Part shown: piece by piece, positions 1 to 12,464 of the stretch | Position numbering within the stretch: position 1 is the first letter of the stretch | Layout of the letters: each line of letters starts with the position of its first letter | Assembly (NCBI RefSeq): GCF_901709675.1 | Contig: NC_051092.1 | Coordinates: forward strand, 8,698,491 to 8,762,490 | From: Syngnathus acus | Taxonomy: Eukaryota; Chordata; Actinopteri; Syngnathiformes; Syngnathidae | Length of the DNA: 64,000 nt | Reading direction: 5' to 3' | Program-made: the position numbers and the translations under genes | Notes under the pieces: model-generated | The model's input: the letters and a program-made list of their open reading frames with translations, nothing else | Databases searched by the model: none | What the model was told of the DNA's origin: nothing

Positions 1-758
1 GCCTGTTAGAAAGTTTGGGACTCCACCTCAATCCCCTGATTTAGCACAATCCCCAAACAACAGCCCCAGTCCCTCCCCTGAGCCACTTCCAAATCATACG
101 GGTCCTCGTTTGTCAACACCCAATTCGCTGGCCCCGAGCACCGAGGCACTGCCGGCATCCCTTAACAAGACTCAGACGCTCCCGACCAAGCCGAAACTTG
201 CGCCGAAGCCTCTTCACGCGACACGATCCAACCCGCTCCCCGAAGCTTCATTAGATACGGCATCCTTGTCGGATTCCTCGGCTTCCTGCCATATCCCGTC
301 ACACCTTCCATCTGCCTCCGTGCCCCCAACACCCACCTCCCCGCTTTCCCCAACCCCCCCAAGCCCCACTGCTTCAGTCCAGGGCAGCCCCCAAGTCCGT
401 CGCTCTCATTTCGCTGCCAAGCCCCAACTCTCTGTGCCCTTCATCCCAGTGGTGCCTGCCTCCCCCATCAGGCTGCACCACTTTCACCCTGTAACACCCA
501 CGCCTTCGTCATACTCTGACCACTCATCTCAATGTATCCCCCTCATCCAGGTTACACCCCATCCTTCCCCTCGAGGTAGTCCCCTACCCACTCCAAAGGG
601 CACCCCGGTGCACACGCCCAAGGACAGCCCCGCCGGGACACCCACCCCGACCCCACCACCAAGCCCCTCCATTGGCGGGATGCCATGGAGGACGCGCCTC
701 AATTCCATCAAGAACAGTTTACTGGGCTCGCCACGCTTCCACCGCAGGAAACTCCAGG
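1..758 (+). CDS. brsk2: brsk2 coding exon (5' end outside window): Pro/Ser-rich linker
   Basis: The frame is open from base 2 and reads [18 protein letters not shown] and onward, a long Ser/Thr/Pro-rich, probably disordered linker with many SP/TP sites. It ends in the conserved [21 protein letters not shown]. The donor is CAGG|gtttgt, leaving phase 1. The 5' splice site is not visible, so the exon may start before the window. Confidence 0.9.
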
Positions 759-3700
759 GTTTGTATACACTTTGACAATTTTGTTTTATTTTTGTTTTCA
801 TTCCACCCTAAACACTCATTTGTCCACAGTTCCCACACAAGAAGAGATGTCCAGCCTCACTCCAGAGTCTTCCCCAGAGTGAGTAAATGTTACACCTTTA
901 CTATCATAATGATGTATAACCCGGCCATACCTCAAAGCTACCTTCTCAGACAGGACTGCACATGGCAATTTAAAATTATTATGATTAAGATTTTTTTCCT
1001 GCTGAACTTCTTGCACTGACCTTGCCTTTAGCTTGAGGTGTCTGGTTATGAGTAATGGCTGGCTGCCTGTGTGATGCTTCTCAGCCTCCTGAAGGGTGAT
1101 TACTTAAGTTTTGGCCAACGCTGTGTGCCTGTTTGGTTGGCTGGCTGTTCATTTCCACCTGGCAGAGAAACATGAGGGTTGATTGGAGAGCTTCCTGCTG
1201 AAGATCTTCTAAGTAGATTGCAGTCAAACACCAGTTGCGTACTGTATGGCTTTTATTATTAAAATACCCATCCTGCATTTTCTCATACCATTGTCTCTAG
1301 TATTGCTGCAGTATGTAAGCATCAGTAATTGATTTGATCACTTAACAAGATTTGGGTGTTCCTTGCAGTGGCACTTCCTAAATAATCGAGGGCCTAAGTA
1401 CCTTTTACTGTGGCTGACTTTTTAAAAAGCTCTTACCTGGCCTGCTTGTAAGAGGCCACAACCTGAATGTGCACGTGAGACTGGCCACAATTGTCTTTGA
1501 CAAAAGCAATTATTTCTGTGTCAGACCCCGGTGCTGATGTCACTGTGCATCAAATTATTTGAATGTGCAAAACCACAATGGCTCTATGAATATGCACGCC
1601 AGGCACGACAGTGTACAAGTTAGGGGAGCTAACTTTAGAAGGCTCAGAATACTGACTCTACCATTCTCAGCCTCATTGTGGGAATTTTTTAAAAGTAGCG
1701 CTTGACTCAAAATTGAGAAAATCCTAAAGTACACTAAACACACACTGTCAACTTTGAAAGTATGACCCCCTTTTGTATCTCAAATGGCCGTTTAAAAAAA
1801 TGTGTGCTGTATTATTTAAACCTTTTAAGAAATTATGACATTTCTCGTGTTGTTTTCTCTCCATAGACTTGCCAAAAAATCCTGGTTTGGGAACTTCATC
1901 AACCTGGAAAAAGAGGAGCAGATCTTCATTGTCATCAGGGACAAGCCTCTCAGCTCCATCAAGGCTGACATCGTTCAAGCATTTCTCTCGGTATCGTCAA
2001 CCACATTTATTATTGAGCTCGCTTGTCCGCACAGTTCCGAGTCAGGCCCCCAACACAGCTTTACTTACTGACACATTTTCACTGGCCAAACCTTAGTTAG
2101 AGACAAACCATCACTTACATTCACACCTCGGGAGTCTTTATAGTCTTCAGGCAGGCAGGTGTGAATGCTTGTTTTGGGAATACAGTTGGATTATGCAAGT
2201 ACGGGGAAAACATACAAAGATCACACAGGAAGGCTGAATATGAATCATCAACCTTAGCACTGTTTTCTAACCACTCTTCATTGTGCCATTTTTTTAATCA
2301 TATAGGCATCATATTTTTTATGAAATATGCTCACAGTTTAAAAGTGCATTGTGAGGCACTTTAGATGAATCCGATAAAAAGAAGAAAAAAATAAAGTAAC
2401 ATTTGTGATTGCTTTTGCTCGATTCAAAGAGCCTAAACTGTACTCTGTAGTCTTGGTTTTGTACACTGCAGTGTTGCACTCCACAGTTTCCACTTTACTG
2501 CAGCAGTCCTTTTTCTTCCAGTCCTTAGTCTCCTTCCTGATAAAATTTGTCTGCATACCTCAGCCAACGTCCACTTCTCTCAAAGTAAATACAGCAGCTA
2601 CTTGTTCTCCATTTTCTTTCTTGTTCCGACTCTTTTGTTCACTGCATTGTGGAAGAAAAGAACAAGTGCTGTGCACTAAAAAGAAAAAAGAGCTTTAATT
2701 TTCTTCTTTATGTGCCTTCTTCAGACTCGTGGGCCTTAGTGAGTGTGGCAGTGGTGACTATTTGCTGGCTTTCTAATAGCAGGCTAGATATGTGTCTCAT
2801 GAGTATGTGGCGGGCCCAAGGTCTGCTAACATGTTTCAGATTTATGTAGCAATTCAGTCAACTGCTTTTGTTCATCGCTTCTATTTCCCACCTGACTGCA
2901 GACTCAATGGAGGTCAATACAAAAACTACAGATGGCATTTGCGATCCACCTCTCCAACACATACTCTCGGTTTTATATATTGACTCCGTATTTATGTTGC
3001 TGTGGTGTGTATGAATAGAATACGTCGCGTCTTGCATGTAAGCGCCACACAATCTCGTTTAGCATTCAGCCTGTGTGATTGAACAGAACCTTTGCTCACC
3101 TCAGTTAAATTTGAACAAAGTTGCCATTAAATTCCCTCCCGGGCTTTTGCTAGCCGGTAGGTATTCCCGACAGGAGATTGGCACCTGAATCAGTGGAATT
3201 ATACCTTGAAGCACACTCACATTAATGGGATGTCAAGACATCCACAGCACTAGGATGGAAGGTGCCAATTTTACAACTCACCTGTTCATAGGGCGCACAA
3301 ATTTATTTTGGAAGGGAGAGTGCAATGTTGTTGGGTGACAGACGACTACATTAGCTTAAGTCCCTCGCATGCAAGGCTACGCCCCAAGGTATTAATCTCC
3401 TTCGACTTTGACTGTGGCTCATATTTTATGGAGAGTGTTTCATTGACAGTTATCTTTTTTTTATCATGTGGAAGAAAAATTCAACATTGATGTTTAATTT
3501 CATCACTCACTCCTATTTTTTTTCTTTGCTTCCAGATCCCCAGCCTGAGCCACAGTGTCATATCACAGACTAGTTTCAGAGCAGAATACAAGTCCACGGC
3601 CGGCCCCACAGTCTTTCAGAAGCAGGTCAAATTCCAGGTGGACATCACCTACACGGAGAGTACGGCTGCCACAAAGGAGAATGGCATCTACTCCGTCACC

Positions 3701-6700
3701 TTCACCCTGCTCTCAGGTAAGGATACGCCTGCATGTCATCATCCATCCTTTCAGTCTCTGGAAATATCATTCCATCACGGACCTGCCCGCATGCCAATAT
3801 ACAAACCACTACCTTTGCTATTTGCTGAATCCCAACAAGTAAATAGCATAAAATAACAAAAGTATATTACTGAGATAATTTACGGCATGAACACAAAAAT
3901 ACAATCATCCACTATGTGACATTCCCCAGCATATCTATAAAGAAAATTACCAATAATAATTTGTATATGACATACCATATTGATGATACACAAAACAGCA
4001 AACATATCCTGATTGAAATTTTAAAGGAAGCATATTTAGTGTTTAGCATTTGTCCACGGATATGTGGAATTTTACGGGTTCTCCCCATCACTGTGTGGAT
4101 TTTCTCTGTGTTGCAAAATCGGGACCTGGCAATTTTTCTTTCTATCACACACCACAATTCAGTCAATTTCAATCCAGTCCGAATAGACTTTTTCCGACTT
4201 TGCACAGACGCCACCTTCTCTAGGAGCGGTAGTAGTATTAGGCTTTACTTTGGCTGCGTGGTTTGAGACGCTGTCAAGAAAATTGGCATGATTAGCCCGA
4301 CTTGTATTTTGCATTAAAGCAGTGTGACAGGCAACCATTTTGTAATCATGCTTTACTGTCAATTAGGGTGTTATAAGGAAAGCAATAAACGCATCTAATG
4401 TTCAGAAATCCAAAACATATTTTTTTCTTGAACATGGGGTCACTCATCTATAACTTTAAGAGAATAACATCATGGTATTACTGAATGTTTTTGTAATAGG
4501 TCTTGCCACACATTTCATCAAAATGCAGCCTGCGAAATAAAGTTGCCTGAACTTTTTTTTTTTTTTTTTTATTTCTGTTTTTTATTTTTTATTTGACATG
4601 CTGGTACATGTCGTGTGGTGTTGCAGATGCAGGCCCTCCAGCAAGCACTAACTTTCTAGAGCTCCGCTCCATGCTGTTCAGCTTCAGGGCAACTCGTGTT
4701 GTCATCCACGTTAACCTTAAAATATTTCCCAGTCCACATGGCTGACATGGTTCTTACTCTACCAGCGTAGGCTGGAAAGTGTCACTGTATCACCTTTTTT
4801 TTCTTTTAAGTGTGAAAAGGAGTGCCGATCTGAGTATTGATATCTACTGATACTGTTATTGATATAGAGAAAGCCACTTTGTGAAGCACGGATCTGTAAT
4901 GAAATTATGTAAGAGAAAACAACGTTTCCAACATCACAAATTCAAACCTTCATAGCTCATGTCCTAAAGATGACCATAATGCAAATCATAAACGGCTGGT
5001 TGCCAACTGCCAGACAAGGAAAAAGGATAATGCACTGGCCGTGCAATTGGCTGGGGACCAGCATGTCTCGCTCAAAGTCAGCTGAGATACGCTCCAGCAT
5101 AAGGGTGTTTTCCCAAAAGCCAAGTATCTGTTCTTCCTTTGGTTTGTGTCTCTGTGTTATAGGACCCAGTCGGCGCTTCAAGCGGGTCGTGGAGACCATT
5201 CAGAGCCAATTGTTAAGCACACATGACCAGCCTGGAGTCCAGCAGCTGTCTGGTGAGTAAGATCCCCCCCCCCTTTACACCTCCCCTATCAGCATCACTT
5301 TCACTCTCTGCCTCACCAAGAGCTTCGTAGGCTCTGCTTTGCACGCTTGGCTTCACAGCATTCTCCGAGGGTCAAAACATTGTCCGGTGATGAGAATTAG
5401 AGGGAAGGTATGGAAATACCATTTGCATTCTTATGGAGGTTTTGTCACCATGGCAACACCACAGTGACACCAGACCTGGGCGAACATGCTGCGTGCTTGA
5501 CTCCCAAGTAGATGATTGAGGAGCACTTTCTGCTCCACATGGGGATTCATTGTTGTTTGTCTCGTTAGTGAAATAGTTGATTCTGAGTTGCTGAATATGA
5601 TTCGTCATGTTTTCTCACTACGGAAACGATCTGCTCTCATCTTCTCTTTTGAATACTTGGGCTTGTCTCATTTGACATCTTTGTGACAATGGCGCTCCCT
5701 GTTGGTAAAATAGGGAAACACACTAGCCAATTATCCATTTTCAACAAACCTTTATGGAGACAAGGCACATATTTTGCATGAGAAGTGAATTTTCGGAATT
5801 TCATTGTTTTTATTCAAGGGGCAAAATGAGCAATGTTAGTTATAAGTCGCATGAGCAATCACCCACGTGTTGTCGAATTCTTCAATTAATGGCTACTATT
5901 TTGCCATAAAAGGGATACATACAAGCGCACGGCCACAATATGACATTCACTTGGCTCTGGAGTCACTGGGAGTTGTAAGGATTAGCTGTGATATTTTAAA
6001 ATGTGTCTCTAATTAATAAACTAGGGCCTTGGTACAAATGGGAGTCAAGATCATGTTCCGCAATTAGTGGGCAATGGAAACACGTGAGCATTATGGCGTG
6101 CCTATTGCAAAAAATAAAGGGCATGACTGCACCTTTTACAGTTTCGTCGAAGATTTATCGAAATGACTTAACATCTTAATGAGGTCAATATGCACAGAGC
6201 AATAACTCAGACTCAAATTAAACTCATCCTTTTGAAAAACACTTTTTGAGCGTCCCCATCGCAGGGCCTTTAAAATGAGATAAGGGCCGCTAATAGGAAG
6301 AGCACAAAGAAGTGGTTTTGCGTGTCATTTTTTCAAACAAAAGGACTTGTCAATCCTTGCGATTATGTCTTTAATCTCCAAAGATCACCTGGAAGCCAGT
6401 GGACGAGGACAAAGGCTAGGTGGGGGACACGTATGGAAAAGTGTGACAGTTAAATTAAAGTGCGTTCCCTTTGTCCATTACTGCTGTTTTTAAAAAGCGG
6501 AGGTTCAGGTGTAACAATCGTAAATTCTTCACAGCTAAGTAAGGGAATAGTTGACAAACTGTTAGATTCATTACATGCAGACTAAAATCATGGTTGTTGT
6601 TTTTTTGTTAGGTCAATTTTGTGCTGGCAACACAGTTCTCTTTCTTCTAATAATTGCACTATTTATTTACATAGAAAACTTACAAACTGCAAAAATACCA

Positions 6701-7809
6701 GTAGTATCAATGTAGAATAAATCTTAACAACTCAAATAACATTTTAACTTTGATACTACAAAAATTCAACCAAACCACACAATTAATCTGATTGGTTTTC
6801 ATTGTGGCGTTGTACACCTTTACAGAGAAATGTTGTTGCTAGACAAATCATGGCGCACAATCAGTATGTCAGCAGCGAAAATGTTTTTTTTACTGCAGCC
6901 TTGCTTACCTCGATCTTTAGCCAGCAGACGACTTGATGCTCAGTCAGCGGATCCTGCAGGTGTTTCATTTGAAGAGTGCAAGGCATCTAACCTGCCTTCC
7001 TTTAAGATGTGAAAAAAAAAAACATCCCTCCATCCATGTTGTGTAGCTTCATTCGGGTCAGCGGCGAGCAGGAGACAGGGCCGTAGCTAAAAATATTTCA
7101 GTGTGGTGGCCAGGGTGACACAACATCTCACTCAGGGGTGGCCATAAGCGCATGCACATGTCCTATATATACTTGCCTGCTCGAAACACCCTCTGTATCT
7201 GAGAAATCATTTCATTTCATGCAACAAAATGTACAGGACTTGTACCGTGCTCAACACACTTGACTCATAATACAAGCAGGGTCGTGTAAAAAGCAACATT
7301 TTGCTGAGCTAAATTTACTGTTCTTTTGTTTGCCGTTGCTTTATGAGCTTTGATGGCCCATTCATTCAAATTGTTCATCAAATATACAGTTAATATAAAT
7401 GAATTGCGCAAATGATCTAAGAATACAGCATCCATGTGACTCTTTTTTTTTCCAACTGTATATGTTATTTATTTCCCCTTCCGTGCACCTGATTTGGGCA
7501 GACGTTCTAACCATGACCCCACCGCCTTTATTTACATCAATTAACCACACTTATTGACATCAGTCGTGCAGCATTTGTGGCCCACTGTACTCCGCCATGT
7601 TTCCTTTCCTTCCCCGGTGCCTCGTCTGCACCTCGAGTAACGTGTCCGCCGTAATCCGACACCTCTTTCCAGACGAGAAGAACGGCCAGGTGCCATCCAA
7701 GCGCTGCCCCTCGCCCGCGCAAGCACGCAGGCAAGAACAGGAAAACAATGCCTCCAAATGTCCGCTCGTCAAGTTGACGCTACAAGAGGAGTCGCTAGAT
7801 CTGAACTAG
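1..7809 (+). CDS. brsk2: BR serine/threonine kinase 2 (SAD-A), 3' part of gene
   Basis: BRSK2 is an AMPK-related Ser/Thr kinase activated by LKB1. It acts in neuronal polarity, axon specification and synaptic vesicle release. The kinase and UBA domains lie upstream of the window; only the C-terminal third is here. The exons join in phase to give a Pro/Ser-rich linker, then the block [20 protein letters not shown], then the conserved C-terminal fold ([59 protein letters not shown]). The wording VDITYTE...[15 protein letters not shown] fits BRSK2 better than BRSK1, which differs clearly here. All internal junctions from 1 to 5252 are GT-AG and phase-consistent. The join from 5252 to the final exon is uncertain. 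The gene converges with abtb2. Paralogue status (a or b) cannot be told from the sequence alone. Confidence 0.92.
830..878 (+). CDS. brsk2: brsk2 49-nt exon ([17 protein letters not shown])
   Basis: The acceptor tgtccacag follows a pyrimidine-rich tract and the donor is gtgagt. The exon enters in phase 1 and leaves in phase 2. It encodes the short linker [17 protein letters not shown], nearly invariant in BRSK kinases. Confidence 0.92.
1867..1990 (+). CDS. brsk2: brsk2 exon, start of C-terminal domain ([10 protein letters not shown])
   Basis: The acceptor is ctccatag and the donor gtatcg; the exit phase is 0. It encodes [20 protein letters not shown] followed by [21 protein letters not shown], the first strands and helix of the AMPK-related C-terminal domain. 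Readings past 1990 in the same frame run into intron. Confidence 0.93.
3536..3716 (+). CDS. brsk2: brsk2 exon, C-terminal domain core ([14 protein letters not shown])
   Basis: The acceptor tttgcttccag follows a long T-rich tract; the donor is gtaagg. The exon enters in phase 0 and leaves in phase 1. It encodes [20 protein letters not shown], then [15 protein letters not shown] and [15 protein letters not shown]. The DITYTE...KENGIYSV segment separates BRSK2 from BRSK1. Confidence 0.94.
5163..5252 (+). CDS. brsk2: brsk2 exon ([22 protein letters not shown])
   Basis: The acceptor is tgttatag and the donor gtgagt; both sides are phase 1. It encodes [20 protein letters not shown] and the variable tail DQPGVQQLS. 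In BRSK genes the region after this exon is alternatively spliced, so this donor may feed more than one 3' exon. Confidence 0.93.
7638..7809 (+). CDS. brsk2: brsk2 probable last coding exon ([17 protein letters not shown]...)
   Basis: The reading [17 protein letters not shown] resembles the BRSK2 C-terminal segment NFFDVIKQLFSDEKNGQ. It continues through a basic, proline-containing tail to a TAG at 7807-7809. An acceptor-like site (ctgcacctcgag) ends at 7637 and requires phase 2. The upstream donor at 5252 leaves phase 1, so a short intermediate exon of length 3n+1 is expected but was not found. A CAG|gtgcca site right after DEKNGQ could also act as a donor to an acceptor ending at 7907 (ctcaccccag), giving a short alternative tail. 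The domain match is likely; the exact start is inferred. Confidence 0.6.
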
Positions 7810-9289
7810 ATAGGCAACACCATCATCATCTTCTCATCCCTCCTTTGCACCTCCTTTCTTCATGCTGCTAAAGTGTGTGCGCTAACCTCACTTGTCTCTC
7901 ACCCCAGGACTTATCCAGAAAACCTATTAAGTCCCGTCCCCGTCCCTCCCCTTCCTGAACCGTCCCACCCCGAGAGATGGACGTGCGCATGGAGGACTGC
8001 TTTTGAGAGGTTTGCGTTACCACGGAAACAGATCCTTCATGCAGACTTCTACCATCATCTTTCCCAACCCTGCGTGCTCTGACAGTAGAAGTAGATGACT
8101 GTTCCTTTGGTGTTTCCGATACCCCGCCCCTTCCACGCCTGCCTCAGAAAACAAGCATTTTGCTAAGAGACTCAACATGCATACCAGCACATTTCCAGTA
8201 TGCACACTAAACTCTGGGATGTATTACCAAGGAGAAGATAAGGAGGAGGCGAAGAAGAGCCGACATGGACGGTCGCCGGATTGTATTTTAGTTTTTTTGT
8301 TTCATGTGCTTTCTTTGAGATGAACTATGTGTAAAGTCCCCACTTGACCCGAATACCAATACTGCTGCAAATGAACTTTTCAGAGAGAAGCTGTAGGTGG
8401 GGCGGCGGGTCATCAAAATTTGGACGGGTGGGTGATTATCTGAAAATGAATGATTTATCCTGTTGTACAGATTGCAGTCATTTCTGATGTACAAAGAGTT
8501 GTTTTGTTGTGACGCGATGTTTTGGTAGCCAATAGGAGAAATCATCTGTAATTTTGGTCTCATGATCATTTTGTCTTTCATGTTCTCTGCAGCACTTTGT
8601 CTTTATTTCTCCATTCAGACCTCTCTTTCTCTCACGTATACTTACCAGCAGTAGGAAAAGAAGAACAAACATTATGTGATACGTGCTTATTTTTGTACTT
8701 GTGGCCCTTATTTATTCATCTCACGGTGTCATTTCCTAATTTATTATAACTATTTATATGAGCAAAGCTGTTAGGTCAGTTGAATGTTATTTATTATTGC
8801 CCTCTTGTGTGTTTGTAAATGGGGCATCACTTGACGAAAAACAAGATTTCGTTTTAGTTCAATGATGAATCTTCTTCAATGACCAGGGGAAAAAGAACTT
8901 GTGAAAGCAAACAAACAAAAACAAAAAAAAGCATACCAGTGATTTAAGAATGTAGACTTAGCCTCTTTTTGGAGAGAGGGAATGCTCTTTTATTGATATT
9001 TGTCAGTTTCTATATTATTGTTTGTGTAGGCTGGGCCTGAGAAGGATGACATTGATCCACAGGTCTTCTCTTTGTAAATAGATCGTTCCAAAATGGGGTT
9101 GATTGTCTTCTTAACCATGCTGGGGATTCCTGCTCTATACATTTAGCTTGTATTGCTGTGTGCATGTCAAACATGAGCTTTTCTTTGCATGGCTTTTGGT
9201 GTAAATGTTTCACGCTAATCAGTCGCCACAAAACTACTGTTTCCGTTGGCCGACCCTTCCTTCCTTTTAAGCTTTGCCTATAGTTCTGT

Positions 9290-9321
<32 letters not shown>

Positions 9322-9650
9322 CTCCCCTCCCATCCAATTGATCTGTTCCTCTTCGTTTATCTTGCGCACAACGTTTTTGAGCAATGCCTCTCAGTCTGTG
9401 CCACTCCATGGAGAACTTGGACGTCTGAGCTGTTTTATGTGGGGGTTCCGAAAGCACAGGGAGAGGATATCATTACATACAAATAGAAAGCAATACCCTC
9501 ATGTCAACTCTCCTTTGTTTTCTACAAATGAAAAGCAAGCAGCTCAGAGGACAGTCAGTGCTTCAGAGAGCCAGAGCAGGAGTAATCTCCATATAACATA
9601 ACTACGATGAGCATCATCAGTGCTGGAAATAATAAAATCATTCCGTTATA
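7810..9650 (+). other. brsk2: brsk2 3' untranslated region (probable)
   Basis: About 1.8 kb without a plausible coding frame follows the TAG and reaches an AATAAA. It contains T-rich tracts, AU-rich TTATTTATT-type sequence near 8708, and a Pumilio-type TGTAAATA at 9073-9080. A poly(T) run at about 9291-9318 makes spurious Lys- or Phe-rich open frames. The extent is inferred, not shown. Confidence 0.55.
9631..9636 (+). promoter_or_regulatory. Poly(A) signal AATAAA, likely for brsk2
   Basis: A canonical AATAAA is followed within about 40 bases by a T/TG-rich stretch (ctttctttttcttccg, then tgtatgtgcttgtg), which is the usual arrangement of signal and downstream element. Confidence 0.5.
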
Positions 9651-9719
9651 GTGTCTTTCTTTTTCTTCCGTGAGTACTGTATGTGCTTGTGTTGAGTCCC
9701 CAGCATGTGTAGATTTAGG

Positions 9720-10036
9720 CAGGGGTCACCAACCTCGTTGAAACAGGAAAAGCCACTTCTTGCATACTGGTTCCTGTGGGCTGCCAATTTGATACACACT
9801 TATGAAATAGCAAATTCAAATGACCTTCAATTATGTGTTAATGACTTACATCCATGTGAAGATCATGTCAACAATGATTTAAAAAGACAGGAAACAGATG
9901 ATATGCAACGTTTTTCAATCAATCTTAGCAATTTTTTTTCCCAATAGTTTCTCCTAAATTCCTAGCGAACTCCGATACCCTATGACTGGTGAACTATTTT
10001 CCGAGGAGCCCACAGGCTCCATGTTGGTGACCCCTG
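9720..10036. mobile_element. hAT-type MITE, 317 bp
   Basis: The ends are perfect 14-bp inverted repeats: CAGGGGTCACCAAC at 9720-9733 and its reverse complement at 10023-10036. CAGGGGT...-type termini are typical of Charlie-like hAT elements. The inside has no significant coding frame, so it is non-autonomous. No exact 8-bp target duplication is visible; the flanks gatttagg and atccagtg are only weakly similar, suggesting an old insertion. Confidence 0.7.
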
Positions 10037-10137
10037 ATCCAGTGTGTAGTGAGTTAACTGTTGATCTTTCCTCGACTCATCGTGGCAACATTCAAATTCA
10101 GTACAACTTTTACAGAATTCCAAATAGACAGATAGTG

Positions 10138-10715
10138 CAGTGTTTCCCAACCTTTTTTCATTCACGGCACACCTTTTCATTGGAAAAAATCTCGAGGCAC
10201 ACCACCAACAAAAATCTGTTAAGTGTTACACCAGCTTCTATATTAAAATCAGTTATATTACAACAAAAGACGTAAAGTTCTATTCCTATATATATACGTA
10301 TATATGGAGAGTCGAATAATTTAATAAAAATAAATACAAAATATTCTTTAAATTGTATTTCTTTTGTAAATGAAAGTGACAGTTTTTGAAAAAAGGTTTT
10401 AGACGGTGTAAGGAATAAACTATTGAAAGTGATTGTGATCAAAATCCAAAATAATATTGCTTTGTTTACTGTTTTAGACTAGCTCTATAAAATATCGCGA
10501 CATTAAGAACAAAGTCACTTTTAAAGACGCTCTGCTGTTCTGACAGCGGCTGAGTGGCTATCACAGTCGAGGTGTCTCGACTTGACTGTGTATTTTCCGT
10601 TGGTGAAAAATGAACAATCCAGGTTCTCGCGTTGAACTGCATTCTCTGATTTCCATCGGACCAAAAACGCACCACAGCCGTCATAGTGTCACTGTTAGTA
10701 AACGCACACAGCAAC
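10138..10715. mobile_element. hAT-like element, left part
   Basis: The end CAGTGTTTCCCAACC is followed by a run of cacggcacac/gaggcacacc motifs, a well-known hAT terminal pattern in vertebrates. The element is interrupted after 10715 by a younger 4.3-kb insertion; its other half continues after 15002. No transposase frame is present. Confidence 0.65.
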
Positions 10716-11173
10716 TAGTGATGTGCATTTCAGTTCTTTTAAGTGAACTGAATCTTTAGAATCAGTTCATTCAAAAGATTTGTTCAAACGAATCGTTCAA
10801 CGAATCGTCCCCCCCCCCCCCCACGCACACACTGAACAGGAAGTTGCGTTACTGACTCCTCTCTCGTTCGTGAACGGGAAATTACGTCACTGACTCGTAA
10901 AGTCCCTCCTCCATCTATCGCTCGCTGCTGATTAGTCGTCCGCGAAGATTCACGAGTGAGTGACAGACAGCATTGCTGCTATACCAGCCAACACACGTTA
11001 TGCCGACATTGATGGTTTAATTTTGTATTTGTTCGGTTATAGTTGATGGTGTTATTATTCCGAATGTGTTTGAATAAAAGGTTGATAAAAAAAAACAACG
11101 TTATGCCGACATTTGTTATTTTGGGGGACACCAACTCACATAACAATGTAAAACACACACATATATATATATA

Positions 11174-11969
11174 CATATTGTCAAATAAAGCAGTTAACCA
11201 AATGTCTGATTTTTATGTTTTGATTGGCGAATATAAATACAAGGGTTAGGGTTAGTGAACGAATCACTTCCTAAAGTGACTTCAACCAGTAGGTGTCGGT
11301 AATACGCATTGAAGCTGGTGCCACCACGCCGTAAATCAAAACGAAGAAGAAAATGACGTAACTTCCCGTTCACGAACGAGTCGTGAATTGCATTTCCCGT
11401 TTCCCAACTGAACGGATCTGTGAGTGAACGAGTCAGTGAGTGAGTGATTTGCATTTCCAGTTCATCGCGAGAACGGATCAGTGAGGAAACGAATCCTTAC
11501 TTTCACGTTCGCGAACAAGTTCATGGGTGAACTGCCTTCCTTCCCCCCGTGCATCAACGGATCAGTCAGTGAACTATGTAAACCAGAATGTCGATTTACG
11601 ATTTGCCAAGGAAAGAAAGAACCACTCACTGAAACATCACTTTTATGCACGTTTTCTCCAAGCTAACGGCTAACTTTATTGCATGAAGGGATGCGCCGTT
11701 ATGCAACAACGGGGAGATTATGCTTCTCTTTGGGTAATCTTGATTTTATAACACTTAAAATAACGTGTATGCATATATACGCCTGAATATTGTTATCCAA
11801 TATATCTACTGCAATTTCACATTAGATTGCTGGTTTGAAATTTACTTTTAATATTATTTTCAAATAAATATTTATGTTAAAACTTGTCTGGTGTTTTATT
11901 CCTTGTTTTTTTATTCGCCAATTAAAACATAAAAATCAGACATTTGGTTAAATGCTTTATATGACAATA
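11174..11969. repeat. Inverted repeat, about 57-bp arms
   Basis: The arms are about 11174-11231 and 11912-11969. The first contains aaatgtctgatttttatg and the second its reverse complement, with only a few mismatches. The spacer of about 680 bp includes one copy of the larger 183-bp inverted arm. Confidence 0.75.
11279..11461. repeat. Left arm of 183-bp inverted repeat
   Basis: This pairs with the reverse complement of 14740-14922. Both arms have equal length and differ at only a few positions. It holds the GAACGAGTC- and GTGAGTGAG-rich words typical of this element's sub-terminal region. Confidence 0.85.
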
Positions 11970-12081
11970 TGTGTAGGTACACCTCATGAACACTTCAATA
12001 GGTACACTACACGAGGTAAAAAAAAAAAGAATAAATAAAGGGATAATTGCACAACAAAAGCACATTTATGAACATTCTCAC

Positions 12082-12145
12082 ACCTGGGATCGAAACAAGT
12101 TTGTACCGAGCAAGAGCCCGTGTCATTATCCAGTCGGCTATTTCG
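12082..12145 (-). repeat. tRNA-like SINE-head module, copy 1
   Basis: This is a diverged copy of the module at 14377-14450. The minus strand gives TAGCCGACTGGATAATG (12140-12124) and GTTTCGATCCC (12096-12086), one mismatch from the B-box consensus. Confidence 0.45.
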
Positions 12146-12299
12146 ACGTGGAAGCCTGCGGTCGTCTTTACTGCTTTGTACTAGTGATGTGCATTCCAGT
12201 TCTCAGTGACTTGAATCTTTAGAATCGGTTCACTCAAAATACTTGTTCAAAAGAATCGTTCACCGAATCGTTCACGAGACTTTCTTATTTATTTATTCT

Positions 12300-12463
12300 T
12301 TTTTCTTTTTTTTTTACCTCGTGTAGTGTACCTATTGTCGTGTCAATGAGGTGTACCTATGCACAGGCCACTTCAATAGGGAAAAAGCTTAAGAGAAAGT
12401 GAAAAGTGCCACACCCGCCCTCACCCCCACCTCCTGATTGGCTGTTTGATCTGTGATGTCACT
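12300..12463. repeat. Direct-repeat copy 1 within composite element
   Basis: This stretch (tacctcgtgtagtgtaccta through ctgattggctg) recurs at about 14583-14738 in the same orientation with few changes. It marks an internal duplication that brackets the 235-bp array. Confidence 0.8.
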
Positions 12464-12464
12464 T

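Larger units (their letters stand above)
879..7637 (+). other. brsk2: brsk2 introns
   Basis: Four non-coding stretches over 900 bases separate the exons above. I see AT-rich single-copy-looking sequence, an 18-T run near 4552-4570, and no recognisable second gene. Short open frames here have no family match. The stretch 5253-7637 should contain the missing intermediate exon if the last exon is used as called. Confidence 0.7.

Noticed and set aside
9010-9384. 124-codon minus-strand frame with a Lys run
   Set aside because: The Lys run is the poly(T) tract at about 9291-9318, and the frame overlaps the brsk2 3' UTR.
11240-11256. Telomere-like agggttagggttag
   Set aside because: Only about two units are present inside a transposon, which is too short to call an interstitial telomere.
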